From contig MU270067.1 in NCBI GenBank assembly GCA_021432635.1, positions 124,001 through 188,000 on the forward strand: 64,000 bases of DNA, read 5' to 3'. Origin of the DNA: Thozetella sp. PMI_491 (lineage: Eukaryota > Ascomycota > Sordariomycetes > Chaetosphaeriales > Chaetosphaeriaceae). Below the pieces are notes generated by a model. That model saw only the letters and a program-made list of their open reading frames with translations, searched no databases and was not told the origin of the DNA. The translations under genes and the position numbers were made by a program. This document shows positions 23,354 to 35,100 of this stretch, in pieces. Numbering within the stretch: position 1 is the stretch's first letter; every line of letters begins with the position of its first letter.

Positions 23354-24336
23354 GGCGATAGCTCGGCCGTGCCGTCTTGTTCGGTTGCGGCGAGTCGAGA
23401 GTGGGTGGGGAGGTTGAGTGCAGGTCGCAGGTAAGGCGCGAGTCGGAGCTCTGGAACCGGACCGTCGGGGTTGGGGAGACCGCCAAGTCAGGGTTCAACC
23501 AAATGTCCAAGCCAAGCACCGAGAGCTTGAATCCTCGCGCACTGTCCACAGTTCCAACGTACGGATAGCGGGCTAGATTGCCCAGTTCAAGAGTCTCGTA
23601 GCATCACACCAGGAGCTCCTTCCTCAATTGTGGCTGGTAGCTGGGGCTGACGTTGTTCTCCGCTGCACGTTTGGTCCTTGCCGCCGGCCGTAGTCAACTT
23701 CAGGCCATCCCATTCGGGCAAATGAGCCAACACAACAAAGTAGGAACCAAGAGGCAAGCCATGCTACTGCACCAGCTCAAGGAATATCGGTAGAGAGAAT
23801 CCATCGCGCTGTAATCAACATAAATAGCTTATAATAGAATCTATATTCATTTGTATGTGGCACTATTTGTCCCGGGCACTAGCAGAGTCCTCGCCTTTCG
23901 TGAGCGACCTGCCGCAGGTGATGTGCAACAAAGAAGCGAAAGAAATCAGAGTTATGCAGCCCTATGCGAGCTCGCCTAGTTTATCTATGCTGCACATCTA
24001 AGTAGACCACGCGGGGGATAGGAAAAAAGGGGGTATAATAATGATGACAATGGTTCCTCCAACGCCAACCTCTCGCTAAAGCACCATGCTTCGCAAGCAT
24101 GAGCCGCGCCTCCCTGAAGGGATCACGCCGCCTGATATCACCTCTGGTCTCATATACAGCCAGTAGAGTCTCTAAGTCAGCCAGGAAGTGGCCGAAACCT
24201 AGTTCCCTTCAACCAGACTATTCTTCTGCCGCTCTCTTGGGGGTCTGATCGGACAGGCAACGAGGTGGGCCTTCCGTATTTAGCCTGTATGGCAACAACA
24301 TCTCTTGTTGCCAACAACAAGAGCAGTGACAAGGCC
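23354..24336. other. Spacer between END3 and the phosphatase gene
   Basis: This is 983 bp holding the END3 upstream region and the 3' flank of the phosphatase gene. It is AT-rich around 23800-23870. I found no gene. The inverted repeat atgcttcgcaagcat at 24087-24101 could form a small hairpin. Confidence 0.5.
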
Positions 24337-25359
24337 CTAGAGGCTTCTCTTATTTGTTCCCCGGTCGACAAATGGTGCAAACTGGGCTCGGCCCAGATAC
24401 CGATCAATATCGTGATTGACGCCGGACTGAGTCGCATCGACGTCGCTCATCTCGTCCTCCATCATGGCATCGTCAATGTGCCGCTTCGAGTGGGCCGGCT
24501 GGGTCTGGTTTGGCTTTGCCACGGCCTCGTTGGCGCGCTTCTGGCGAGTTACGTCTCGCTTAGCCGAGACGATGTCATAATACGCTTGGAGCAGGTGCTT
24601 TGTCTCTTCATCAAAGGACACGCAGAAGCGCTGCATGATGACGAACTGGAGAGCGGTCAAGAGATCGACACCAAAAACGGAGAGGATGTAGGCGGCGACG
24701 ATGGCAGGTGACCGGTCGTTGCCTGACTCGCAGCAGACGAGGACCTTGCCGCGGCGGAAGCCGTCTGCTTCGTTGATGGCCATGTTGCCCTCGCCGTACG
24801 CGCAGAGCATGGCTGCCTCCACGGCCTGGCTGCGGTAAATCTCCAGCATGTGATCGTTGATCTTCTTGACGGCAACGGGAAAGGCCGCCACCAGGCCCAT
24901 CTTGCCAGCGATGTCAATGTAGTCGGCCGCAATGCCAAGCGCACCGCAGTTCTTCTCCAGTGGCATAACGCGGCTCTGGCCAAAGGCTGTGTCTCGCGCA
25001 ACGAGCACCATGGTGATGCCTTCGCGAGCCAGCCACTCGCGGTCCCTCGCTGCACTATAGGGTCCGACGTACAGAAAGTCCAGAACCGGCTGGGCCTGAC
25101 GGCGCGACTCGTACTGCCAGTTCATTGCGCCATCCCGGGCGCTCTGGGTACGGCCCCGGGTAATGATGGATAGGTCTTCCTCGTTCAGGTCAGACGAATC
25201 CACATCGATAAAGGAAGGTACGATGCTGAGGGTCTGGCTGCCGTCCGGAGCGTGGGTTGGGATGATGATAGGCGGCGGGCTAGGAGGCCGCGCTGAGAAG
25301 GGCGCCGCTGCCTCGCCATGGGGAAGGCGGGTGTGCTGAAAAGGCTGGAGGGGCGTCAT
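24337..25359 (-). CDS. Dual-specificity-phosphatase-like protein
   Basis: Single-exon protein of 340 residues. The first 80 residues are Pro-rich and disordered. Residues about 90-280 form a DSP-type domain: FLYVGPYSAARDREWL is the usual opening, and the signature is VLVCCESGNDRSPAIVAAY. The nucleophile position is Cys210 and the phosphate-binding Arg is Arg216 (C-x5-R), with Gly213 conserved. The residue before the nucleophile is Cys209 where active phosphatases have His. That may lower activity or alter the pKa of the catalytic Cys. A related STYX-type, phosphate-binding scaffold role is possible. The C-terminal tail is acidic then basic (EDEMSDVDATQ). No substrate can be named. Confidence 0.82.
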   Translation of the reverse strand: MTPLQPFQHTRLPHGEAAAPFSARPPSPPPIIIPTHAPDGSQTLSIVPSFIDVDSSDLNEEDLSIITRGRTQSARDGAMNWQYESRRQAQPVLDFLYVGPYSAARDREWLAREGITMVLVARDTAFGQSRVMPLEKNCGALGIAADYIDIAGKMGLVAAFPVAVKKINDHMLEIYRSQAVEAAMLCAYGEGNMAINEADGFRRGKVLVCCESGNDRSPAIVAAYILSVFGVDLLTALQFVIMQRFCVSFDEETKHLLQAYYDIVSAKRDVTRQKRANEAVAKPNQTQPAHSKRHIDDAMMEDEMSDVDATQSGVNHDIDRYLGRAQFAPFVDRGTNKRSL

Positions 25360-26320
25360 GATGAGAGGGACCTGGTGGATGGGGGGTCCGAGATGAAAAA
25401 GAGCCAGCCTCGCTGACTCTAGTACCGGCGCCCGTTTGCTGTCTAAGAAGTTGATGATTCCGGATTAGATAAAGTGGGACTGTCCCGATGAGAGAGAGAG
25501 AGCGTTGGAGGTGTAGAGATAATATAGGACAGCTTCGACAGCAGTCTTGATATCATGCAGTCGGCGGCGATCGTCGTAGTTCTGTCGCAACTCTCTTGGT
25601 GAACGGTGAACGCACGAGCTGACAAGCCCGGGTCGTGTGATGAGAGGAGGAGGGTTCCCTCTCCTATTTTAACTGTTATCTGCCGAGTCTGAGAGAAGAA
25701 GGCTGAGAGTAAGCCGTGATCCTCAGGATGGCGGCGAGGTGTCGACTGTTTGACAAACAATCGGGTCGCGTAGCAAGGAAAGAACGGGGCAGCACTAACG
25801 GTGGTTAGTTGCGATTGAGCGTGAGGTTTGCGTTGGGGTCTCGCAAGCAGTTAGCGGCTGATTGGACCAATAGCGCGGGTGATGGTAGCCTGGAGAGACC
25901 CGAACAGCCGCTGTGGGGGCCAAGTGAGAGCGGGCCTTCCGATGGAAGAGGCGCCGATGGCCCCTGGAGAGGGTCTTCTTTTAACCCCGCCCACAGGTTC
26001 TAGAACGGAGGCCAGCATTACCCTTTGCATTGACGTAATGAAGGCAAAATAGGCAAGCTGGAGTAAGAGTAAACAAGTCGGAACCTTGTGCGTCAGAACT
26101 TACTGGCTCGCATGGGCTGGTCACCAATTACTTGTATAGTACTCCCTCGATCAAATGAAAAACTGAGGCGAGTGGCCACGAGAACCCTACAGCAAAAGGC
26201 CAACGCTCGCGTTTATGCAAGTGGGAAACACTCTCTACACGGCGACTCCAGTAGCATTGAGACGGGCTTGTTCAAGGCGCTATTCCTACTGACGACTGAT
26301 TACAACAACGCTATTTTCTC
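25360..26320. other. Spacer between the phosphatase and Spo7-like genes
   Basis: This is 961 bp with the phosphatase upstream region nearest 25360, including a GA run at 25491-25502. The rest is the 3' flank of the Spo7-like gene. No gene is recognised. Confidence 0.5.
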
Positions 26321-27595
26321 TCAGGTAGAACCAGGCATGTCTGCACCGCTGACGCTGCTCTCTTTGGCCAGGGGGGAAGGTATCTCCGGTGTAAGAGATC
26401 TCGACTCCACGCGGGGCCGGTTCTGGCCTCGCGAGCCCGAGGTCACCTTCTTGCGCCGCTTGTCCGAGGCGTTGGAAGCCGTGCTCGCCTTGCGGGAGAC
26501 GCCAGACTCCTCGGTCTCCAACGTGGGCGTCGGCGCGCGCGAGGTGGTCGACGACACACTGCCTCTCCGCACGCTGTTGCTCCGCGTTCGCCTGTGCTCG
26601 CCGGTAATAGCAGCATGCCGAGGGTGGTGAGCCTTCTCCGAGTCAGATCGGCCGAGAGAGGGGTGCTTCTCGACAGCCGCCTTGCGCCAGGGCAACCACC
26701 AGAACCAACCGCCGTGGCTTTTGCGGATCTTGCGATCCCGCTCCTGGAGCTTCGCTCGCAGCAGGGCCCGGCGCTCGTTCTCCTTCTCCCAGTACTCAGT
26801 CCTGTAGAGCTCCCAGTTCTCGCGGAAGGTGGGCGAGAAGGGCTTCGCCAGGAGTAGTAGCTTGACGTAGTCCCCGCCAGGGGATAGGTCCTCTTCGTGC
26901 CCGCCCTTCTCTTCGTCCTCGTTGAGGATTGGTAGCGTCGGGTGGTTCTGCCCCGTCAGGTTGAGGTCCTGGTCGACCTCGCGTAGGACCGCCGGCTCGA
27001 CGTAGCGGTACGAGCTCGCGGCCGTGTTGGAGAAGAGACCATAGGTGAGGAACCACCCGGTGGTAGCGAGGGCCTCCTTCCACCACGGGCGCTTCATCGC
27101 AACTAGCTTGCAGTTGAAACCGCGCAGCCCCCGGTTGGAGACGGCGAACCACCGCCGCGGCCACCGCACGCCGCGCTCCCAGATGCCTGTCGCCCACACC
27201 AGCATGGCGGTCATCAATCCGCCCAGGAAGCACACCCGCTCTGTCGTCTCGACCATCCAGTAGACCGAGCCCCCGACGCCGCTGCCGTCCTCGCGCGGGG
27301 CGAGGAACAGAGCGTATCCGAACCCGGCGGTCCACAGCGTCAGCAGCGAGAGGAAGAAGCTATGGTGGCGGCGGCGGGCGCGGAGTTCGAGGTACTGGGC
27401 GCGCAGGGAGGCTTCGAGGATCAGGAGGTTGAGGTAGATCATGGACGGCGACGAAGGAGTATGGCTGAGGGGGTCGCCGGCCTTGGTGGTGGTGGAAGAG
27501 GCGATGGGCGACGGACTGCCGACCGGGTTGGGCAGGTCCCGGCCCGGATGGGCCATGGGCGCGCCCTTCACGATCGAGTCGAGGGAGTCGGCCAT
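26321..27595 (-). CDS. Spo7-like nuclear envelope protein
   Basis: Member of the Spo7 family, the regulatory membrane subunit of the Nem1-Spo7 phosphatase. That phosphatase dephosphorylates lipin (Pah1) and so controls phospholipid versus triglyceride synthesis and nuclear shape. It is a single exon of 424 residues. Features in order: a Ser/Pro-rich N-terminus; the conserved segment IYLNLLILEASLRAQYLELRARRR; a first membrane span (FFLSLLTLWTAGFGYALFLA); a second span (VCFLGGLMTAMLVWATGIW); RPWWKEALATTGWFLTYGLF; and an FRENWELYRTEYWEKENERR helix. A Ser/Arg-rich tail of about 110 residues (RRTRSNSVRRGSVSS) is longer than in yeast and looks like a phosphorylation target. I took the ATG at 27595; one at 27664 would add 23 residues. 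Confidence 0.88.
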   Translation of the reverse strand: MADSLDSIVKGAPMAHPGRDLPNPVGSPSPIASSTTTKAGDPLSHTPSSPSMIYLNLLILEASLRAQYLELRARRRHHSFFLSLLTLWTAGFGYALFLAPREDGSGVGGSVYWMVETTERVCFLGGLMTAMLVWATGIWERGVRWPRRWFAVSNRGLRGFNCKLVAMKRPWWKEALATTGWFLTYGLFSNTAASSYRYVEPAVLREVDQDLNLTGQNHPTLPILNEDEEKGGHEEDLSPGGDYVKLLLLAKPFSPTFRENWELYRTEYWEKENERRALLRAKLQERDRKIRKSHGGWFWWLPWRKAAVEKHPSLGRSDSEKAHHPRHAAITGEHRRTRSNSVRRGSVSSTTSRAPTPTLETEESGVSRKASTASNASDKRRKKVTSGSRGQNRPRVESRSLTPEIPSPLAKESSVSGADMPGST

Positions 27596-28713
27596 GGTGG
27601 AACCCGGAAAGGAGGAGAGGTCAGGAGCGGGTCCGGCGAGTGCGACTCGGTGCTCGCAGGCCACGGGGCCAATCGAGAGGCCCGGGCCGGCGGCAGCGGG
27701 GAGGTGGAGGAGAGGAAGCTGCTCTGGCTGGGAGGAGCAGTCACCGCCGCGTCAGCAGGGCCGTCGTCGTCGACGACGACGACAAGCGCATACGAGTGCG
27801 AGCCGGTCCCGAGCAGAGCTGATGGATGACGATACGCAATTCTCGCTCGCAGGAGGCGCCGGATATATTCTGGGCAGGGATGGGTAAGGATGAGCACCCC
27901 AAAAATGGTTTCCGCGTCGGTATCTGGGATAACAAACCCTGAGCTGGTCGGGATGGCTTCACGGGGACGGCGGCGGCATTGGTAGTGACCGGCCGATTCG
28001 TGTGGAGTAAGTACGTGGTTTGCTGGTGCGAGTGCGACGGGTCCAGGTTCGTTCCAAAACGGACCTATGCAGAGCTGGCTGATGGGTCCTGGGATCGGTG
28101 GAACTTTTATTGGCCTTGGGCCTCGGCCAGGGTCTCCAGCGTCATCGATTCTGGGGTTGGGGAGGACTCACTAATGCATCTGGCTTATGGTCGGTCTGGC
28201 TTGCGGGCGGGTTCCGCGGGCACGCGGCGCACCAGAGGCCTATAGCGGCAGGGCCGTTCAGGGGGTGCCGAGAGCGGTCAACGTTCTGTAAGTCAGGTAG
28301 GTGCGGTAGCTAAGGTAGGTAGGTAGCTGTCACCCCCTCGTCTGCGAGTGCGAGCGAGGACTTGGGGGTGGAGGGGGGGTGTGGGCAGGGGGTGGGAAAT
28401 AGGGCATTTGGATTGGTCCGCTGCCTGAACGCCGGAGATCGGAAGCCCGGAGGGTTGCAAAATCCGAGCTGGTTGGGTGGCGGCTCTAGGCGTGCATGCC
28501 TTTGACGCTGCGCTGAGGTCTAGGCTGGCTAACACAAAGTGGCCTGTGAGTTCGGACACCGGTGTTAATGGCGAACTGAATGTGCCCGCCCCCGAGCCGC
28601 GAAAAAGGTTCCCTGCGCGCAAGTGCGGGAGACAGCAATGCAAAACACGCAAGCCCGGCGATAAAGGGGCAGCCCTCCCTCGTCCCAGCCCTCCTTTTCT
28701 CCTTTTCCTTACG
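27596..28713. promoter_or_regulatory. Divergent upstream region (Spo7-like / CLD1-like)
   Basis: This is 1.1 kb between divergent genes. A cluster of caggtaggt, taaggtaggtaggtagctg words lies at 28294-28329. The last 130 bp before the CLD1-like start carry the pyrimidine run ctccttttctccttttcctt. An open frame continues upstream from the chosen start back to 28477 but looks non-coding. Confidence 0.45.
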
Positions 28714-29084
28714 ATGCTCAAACCCAGTCCGACCTCTGCCGTGGCCTTGCCCCAGAGATTGAGAACCGCCGTCACCCAACAGGTCAGCAGCGCCGGCAGC
28801 GGAAACCACGCCAAAATGTCCTCGACTACCGTGTCCGAACCCTCTACCTCCCACCCTCAACAACCCATGCTCGCCTCGCAACGCGCGAAACAGCAGCAAT
28901 CACCGGCACAAACCCAGACCTCCGAAGCCCAATCCAGGCGAACTGGCCGCATGTCCGGCTACTTTCCCCTCGGTTACAAGGATGCCGTGCATCAATGGGT
29001 ACGTGTCCCTCCTCGCTCTCTCCTTCCCCCTCCACCGCTCCTTTCCGTGCACCTCTGCCTTCGTCTTCTGGCCGGCAGCTGTCG

Positions 29085-29135
<51 letters not shown>

Positions 29136-30624
29136 NNNNNNNNNNNNNNNNNNNNNNNNNNNNNNNNNNNNNNNNNNNNNNNNNNNNNNNNNNNNNNNNN
29201 NNNNNNNNNNCCGCCCCTGTCCCCAGCACTGCGCTCTCCTGCTCTCTAGACACCGGCTGACGCTCCCTCGCTTCCCCCGTCCACAGTGGACCGGCATCTC
29301 GTCCCCCGCCGCTGAGCGCAATGTCCTCTCCTTCATCCCCTACCTCCGGGAAGCCGCGTCCGGGGTGACTCAGGACGTCACCAAGCCAGATCCTTTCGGC
29401 ACCCGGCTTTGGCGGTCCACCATGGTGGAGCTCTCTGGCAAGAACCGCAGCCTCAACGAGGTCTCAGTCGAACGAGTCGGCGAGCAGGCAGACGATACGC
29501 TGGTCATGCTCCACGGTTACGGCGCCGGCCTCGGCTTCTTCTACCAGAACTTTGAGCCTCTCACCCGGATACCGGGCTGGCGGCTCTACGCCCTCGACAT
29601 GCTGGGCATGGGCAACTCGACGCGCCCGCCCTTCAAGATCCACGCCAAGGACCCTAAGGCCAAGATCGATGAGGCTGAGGCCTGGTTCGTCGACGCCCTC
29701 GAGGAGTGGCGCAGAGTGCGCAAAATCGAGAAGTTCACCCTCCTCGGCCACTCGCTGGGCGGCTATCTTGCCGTGTCATACGCGCTTAAGTACCCCGGGC
29801 GCCTGAACAAGCTGATCCTCGCCTCCCCTGTCGGCATCCCCGAGGACCCGTGGGCCATCAACGCCGCCATGCCCGAGCCCGAGGAGTCCACACTCGCCAG
29901 TGAGTTCACCGACGACCAAGAGTCCATTGTCCGGAGCAACACCACTGGTGACAACAACAACTTCATGCGCGCCCGGGACAAGAAGGATGCTGCTCCGGCG
30001 GACGCGAAGCCGGCGAGGAGGCCCTTGCCGGGCTGGCTAGTCTGGCTTTGGGACGCCAACGTATCCCCCTTCAGCATTGTCCGCATGAGCGGACCCCTGG
30101 GGCCGAGATTTGTCTCCGGGTGGACGTCGCGAAGGTTCAATCACCTTCCGCAGGAGGAGGCGCAGGCGCTTCACACCTACTCGTACTCGCTGTTCCGCCA
30201 AAAAGGTAGCGGCGAGTACGCCCTCCCTTACATCCTCGCGCCCGGCGCGTACGCCCGCAATCCCCTCATCAACCGCATTCAGGATGTCGGCCGCCAAGTC
30301 ATCACGCCCGCTACCGAGACCGCCGCCGCCGTCAGGGAGACGGGCATCCCCGTCGTCCTCATGTACGGTGACCACGACTGGATGGACGTCACGGGCGGCT
30401 ACGCAGCCGAGGAGAAGCTAAAGGCTCGTAAGGTCAAGGCCCTCCTCCAAGGTACCGAGGAGGAGAAGCGCCGGGAGAACGGTAGCGCCAAAGTCATCAT
30501 CATCCCGAAAGCCGGCCACCATCTCTACCTTGACAATGCCGACGACTTTAACAAGGCCATCCTGAAGGAGCTGGAAGATACGCGGGCGCGGTCCCTCAAG
30601 ACGAAAGCGCCAGAAAGACAGTAA
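28714..30624 (+). CDS. CLD1/ABHD5-like alpha/beta hydrolase
   Basis: Alpha/beta hydrolase of the ABHD4/5-CLD1-ICT1 group: cardiolipin-specific phospholipase or lysophosphatidic acid acyltransferase type. It has 540 residues from the ATG at 28714, in exons 28714-28998 and 29287-30624. The first 35 residues (MLKPSPTSAVALPQRLRTAV...) are basic with no acidic residue, like a mitochondrial presequence. An alternative start at 28816 would remove them. HGYGAG is at 171-176 and the nucleophile elbow GHSLGG has Ser251. YGDHDWMD holds the likely acid. His506 lies in HHLYLD, which is also the HX4D motif of this group (His506, Asp511). A polar insertion of about 80 residues follows ILASPVGIPEDPW. The intron carries a 51-base C run and a 75-base N gap, but both exon ends and the QW/WTG junction are clear. 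Confidence 0.88.
29085..29210. repeat. Poly-C tract followed by an assembly gap
   Basis: There are 51 consecutive C (29085-29135), then 75 N (29136-29210), all inside the intron of the CLD1-like gene. The N run is an assembly gap. The C run may be real or a sequencing collapse product. Confidence 0.97.
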
Positions 30625-32154
30625 ATATCGGACTGCTCGCGCAGGGCGGCGGGCATTGCATGGAGCGGCGTTCGGGCGTGTTGTTGGACTTGATATCACA
30701 TGAGCTTTAAGACTACATTTAAATATGGCATTTCGGCCCCTCAACAGGGCGGGATGGGGAACCTAGGATCTAATCATCTAGAAGCCGGTAGCTGTAAAGA
30801 AGAAGGGGGCGGGGTTTGAAAAGGACGTTAAGTCAGGGAGTAGAGATACCTCAACTATCAGCTCCTCTAGCTGCCCTTTGCACATGAATAAATATTAGCA
30901 TATAGACACTTATGCCCCTCTACAGGGGAACTCAGAACTGTGTTGAACCATATGTGACAGAAAGCGCGGATCGGCATCGTTGAGTCTCCATTGCCTCACT
31001 GACCTGAAAACCGGTCAGACACCAGCAGTTCCCTCCAATACCGGGAAGTTTCTCAAAGTGCTACGCGGCTCACGAATTACGAATCACGCCAGTGGCTTCA
31101 GAACACGTCTGTCAGCAACGTCTCAAGTATTCAAAGCTCTGCCTCCCCACGGGTATGCCCAGAAACCGCCTCTCGGGTAATTGGGCCGAATTGCACGGCA
31201 CGTATTGCGGCCCGGACGAGGTTCAACTAAAGGTTTGCAAGTCAGAGCAGTAGACGTCAATGTTGATACTTAAATCTAGAAGTGTAGCCCTCCAAAGAGA
31301 AGAGTGCTCGCCGTCAACATGTTGGCTCTGTTGACCCCTTATGATCTCTACCCACCTTCATTCAGTACACCCCTCGGCTGCGACTACGTGGCTCGGCCTG
31401 TGTTACGTCCATGTCTGTACTCTGAGCTTCTATCCTTGATGGGCGTCATAAGAGGCGTCACGGAAGGCACATTATCAGAATGTAAAAAAGCACTCCAACA
31501 TCTGCCATTATCTCACGGCCCACGTAAAGCAATGGGTCGAGAGGAAATCGCACACAATCTAGAACCGGTTCCGCCCCTCGCAGTCCGGCACAACCGAAGC
31601 ATCCAATAAACCCAAAGGGCTCTCGCCGTAGCCTCCTCTCAGAATCTTAGCTTCCCAGTTCAGCATCCCCCTGCTGCCTTCTCGGCCCATGCCCCCCAAA
31701 ATCCAAATACAGTGTTTCCATCCAATGCAGCGACATGTTGATGAGTCGGATTCTCGTCTAAAAGGAGCGTCTAGGGGTATCTCTTCGCCGTGGCAGCGCA
31801 AAAAAAAAACAACTATTGCCACTGGTATGCAGGTCCGCCGTAAAATCATTAAGGTCTAAAGGAGTGTTGTAAATCCGCTTGTGAACCCATGTCTCATGCC
31901 GCTGCGCAAGTCCCATAATAGTTTCCGCCGCCAGTCCCGATTAGACATTGAAGAATAAAATAATAGGTCGTCATGGTCGTAAGGATCGTAAGAAGGCGGA
32001 GAAAAAAGTAGGAGGTTGTGGGTAAAAAGGGGGGAAGGGCGGGTATGATGATGAAAGCGGGATGCCCAACGCTAAAACAATGCCATTTTTTCGAAACCCA
32101 TCGCCATTAAAAAAACAAGTATTAAACGAGTCGAGGTGGAGAAGAGTGAAAGTT
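30625..32154. other. Convergent 3' spacer (CLD1-like / surface protein)
   Basis: This is 1.5 kb between two stop codons, with no recognised gene. It is AT-richer around 30860-30920 and 31840-32110. A run of A lies at 31801-31809. Open frames such as 31304-31609 have no domain. Confidence 0.5.
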
Positions 32155-35100
32155 CTAGGCGAAAAGAACAAAAGTGAACAGGGTCACAAACAGAGAGCCC
32201 ATGGCCGCCGGTACGTAGCGACTGGCGGCGGCCGTAGCAATATGCGATACGCTCGAAGTTGTCGATGTGGAAGTGCCGTTCGAGGACTTGCTGGTCACGG
32301 TAGCGGGACCCGATGGCCCGCTCGACACGGATGCACTGGTGGTGGAGCCGGCACCGCCGCCGCCGCCGCCGCCTCCACCCACCGTCGTCGACGTGCTCTC
32401 GGACTTGCTCACAGTTGAGCCTATGCTCACAGAGTCGCTACCACCCGTTGTCGTGGAGTCGCTCGGAGGCGACACAGTTGTAGACGACGAGGGTGGCGAC
32501 TCGGTAGAGGAAGGAGGAGGAGGGGTAGATGAAGAAGGTTCACTCACGCTTTCTGGAGTAGAGGTCGAGGAAGGGGTTGGGGTAGCAGTGGACGAGGGGG
32601 GCTCTGTCGACGACGCGGGAGGAGTCGCAGTGGTCGAGATAGGAGGAGGGGCGCTAGTGTCGCTGTTGGGCGGGGACTGCGTGCTGGACTCGACAGGCGG
32701 GTTGGTGCTCTGTTGCGCCGGCGGCGAGGTGGCGGACGATACCTGCGACTGCGGGGGCGTGGCCGAGCAGAAGTCGACAAACTGCGAGAACTTGGGGTCA
32801 AGGTAGACTTTGGTTGTGTCCTTCTCGTCCTCAATCCTATCCGCAATGCACCCCGTGCAAGCCTCCCAGTCGTTCATGAAGGGCGTGCCCTCGTTGCAGA
32901 GGCTAGGAGACTTGCCAGCCTTCTGAGCCTCGTTGTAGGCGTTGTTGCACCAGGCGAAGCAAGCAGACGGAATGATGGTATCATCACGCTTGCTCCACTG
33001 GTGCAGACGCATCACCGCTCGCTTGGAGTAGTGGTGGTGCTTCGCGGTCGTGGTCGTAGTCAAGCACGAAGTCGACGTGGTCGTGGAAGCCGTGGACTCC
33101 GGCGGGAAGTGAGATAGGGTAGCCTGGCTCACCCAGTTACCGGTAGTGATGGTCGTCGGCACGCCATGTACGACAATAACCTCGATAATTTCCTCAAAAA
33201 TGTCGAAGCTGAGACCGAAGGCCTCCGGGTTGAGGTTGAAATATCCAGGATTCGTAGGGTAGTAGGTGGTGATATTGTCTTTCCAGACGACCCGGTCTAA
33301 GTTGGGCGCAGGCACACAGTACTGGGGCTCACAGGCGTATTCGTCCACCGGCGAATCCTGCCAGGTGTTGCAGTCATCGGGCTTTGGCGGGCTGCAGACG
33401 TAGCCTGGCGCGCAACCCCAGGTGTAATCCTTGGGATTGTTCGTGCTTGCGGTAAGGGCCCCGGCAGTGATCTGCGGCGCCGCACAGGTAGTCACAGGGT
33501 TGATAACAGTCGTGTAGACCGTTACCACGCTGCCGGCCGGCCCAGTGACGGCTGCAGAGACAGCTTGTTAGCCAATGAACTCGAAATTGGAGAAGCCCCA
33601 GGCTAGGTGAAAAAAATGATCTAAAGGGAACGGGTCTTTGCACTTACTGACTGTCGGGCCAGGCACAGTCTCCGTGACCGGGAAAGAGCTCACGAAGGTC
33701 GAGACGAAGGTCGAGGTCACCGTCGTGAAGATGGTGTGGTCTTCAATGACAGTCACTGGGTACGAGAACGAAGTGGTCACAGTCGCAGTCAAGGTTGTGG
33801 ACTGGATGATGGTGGTCAAGACAAAGTCCGTAGTGTGGACAACATCCGTGGTGTGAACAACATCCGTGGTGTGGATAACGTCCGTGGTGTGGATGACGTC
33901 CGTAGTGTGGATGACATCCGTGGTGTGGATGACATCTGTGGTGTGCTCAGTAGTATGCTCGGTGGTGTGGATGACGTCTGTGACCGTCTCGATATCGGTA
34001 ACGGTCGCAGTCAGCGTGGTTGGGACGGGCACGGAGGTCGTGATCACGGAAGTCTCAGTCGTGATGGTGGTATACGTCGTCGTCAAGATGCTGGTGTGGT
34101 TCACAGTGATGGACTCGGTCTTTGTGACCGGATAGGACACAATCTTGGTCGTCGTTGTCGGGACATACTTGGTCGTCGTGATCAGCTGCGTCGCGGTTTT
34201 GGTCTTGATCTGCGTCTGCGTCGCGGTCCTGGTCGCCGTGGCGGTGGCCGTGTTCGTCTTGGTCTTCGTGACGGTCACAGGGTACGAGCTCACGAGGGTC
34301 GTGACATAGGTCGAAGTAGCCGTCGACCAGTACGTATGGTCAACAGTGTGGTCCTTGGTGATGGTAACCGGGTACGAGATACAAGTTGTCGTTGTCACGT
34401 AGATAGTTGTCGAAATATAGCTCGTGGTGGTCAAGTAGTCAGTGAACTTCTGAGTCTCCGTCGCGAAGTCGGTCTCTGTGTACTTCTGAGTTTCGGTCGC
34501 AAAGTCTGTCTCCGTGTACTTTTCAGTTGCGAAGTCGGTCTCAGTGTACTTCTGAGTTTCAGTCGCATAGTCGGTCTCTGTGTACTTCTGGGTTTCGATT
34601 GCCGTAGCTGTTACCGTGTAGTCGTACTCATCGGTGACAGTGGCTGTTACCGTGTAGTCGTGCTCATCGGTGACAGTGGCTGTTACCGTGTAGTCGTGCT
34701 CATCGGTGACAGTGGCTGTTACCGTGTAGTCGTGCTCATCAGTGACAGTGGCTGTGTTGGTAACCTAGTTCATGTTAGATCGGCGTCATATATATTAATT
34801 GGCGCTACGGGTGGCTCAAGAAACATACCGTCTCAGTAACCGTGCAGGTTACCTAAGAATACAATATTAGCAGCTATCCGGAACCACGAAAGGTACAACA
34901 AGCGCGGAAACAGCACCGGAGCCGGCAAGTAGAACTCAGACACTCGGCGGTCGCCGAGGCTGGAAGCTCGTGATATGGGGCCAATAGGTGTGGGATATTC
35001 TCAACACACTGCCCCAGAACGTGATCAAAACTTACCGTCTTGACGTGCTCATCTGTGACAGTGACGGTATGGGGCCTGGCAGTCACAGTGACTGGGGGCG

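Noticed and set aside
24087-24101. Hairpin atgcttcgcaagcat as a terminator
   Set aside because: Fungal RNA polymerase II genes do not use bacterial-type terminators. The palindrome alone supports no function.
28982-29260. Poly-proline or poly-glycine proteins across the C run and N gap
   Set aside because: They are translations of an intron and an assembly gap. Clear splice sites remove the stretch from the CLD1-like protein.
33736-34839. 367-codon plus-strand open frame
   Set aside because: It is the antisense shadow of the repeat-rich surface protein gene; the repeat structure keeps several frames open.
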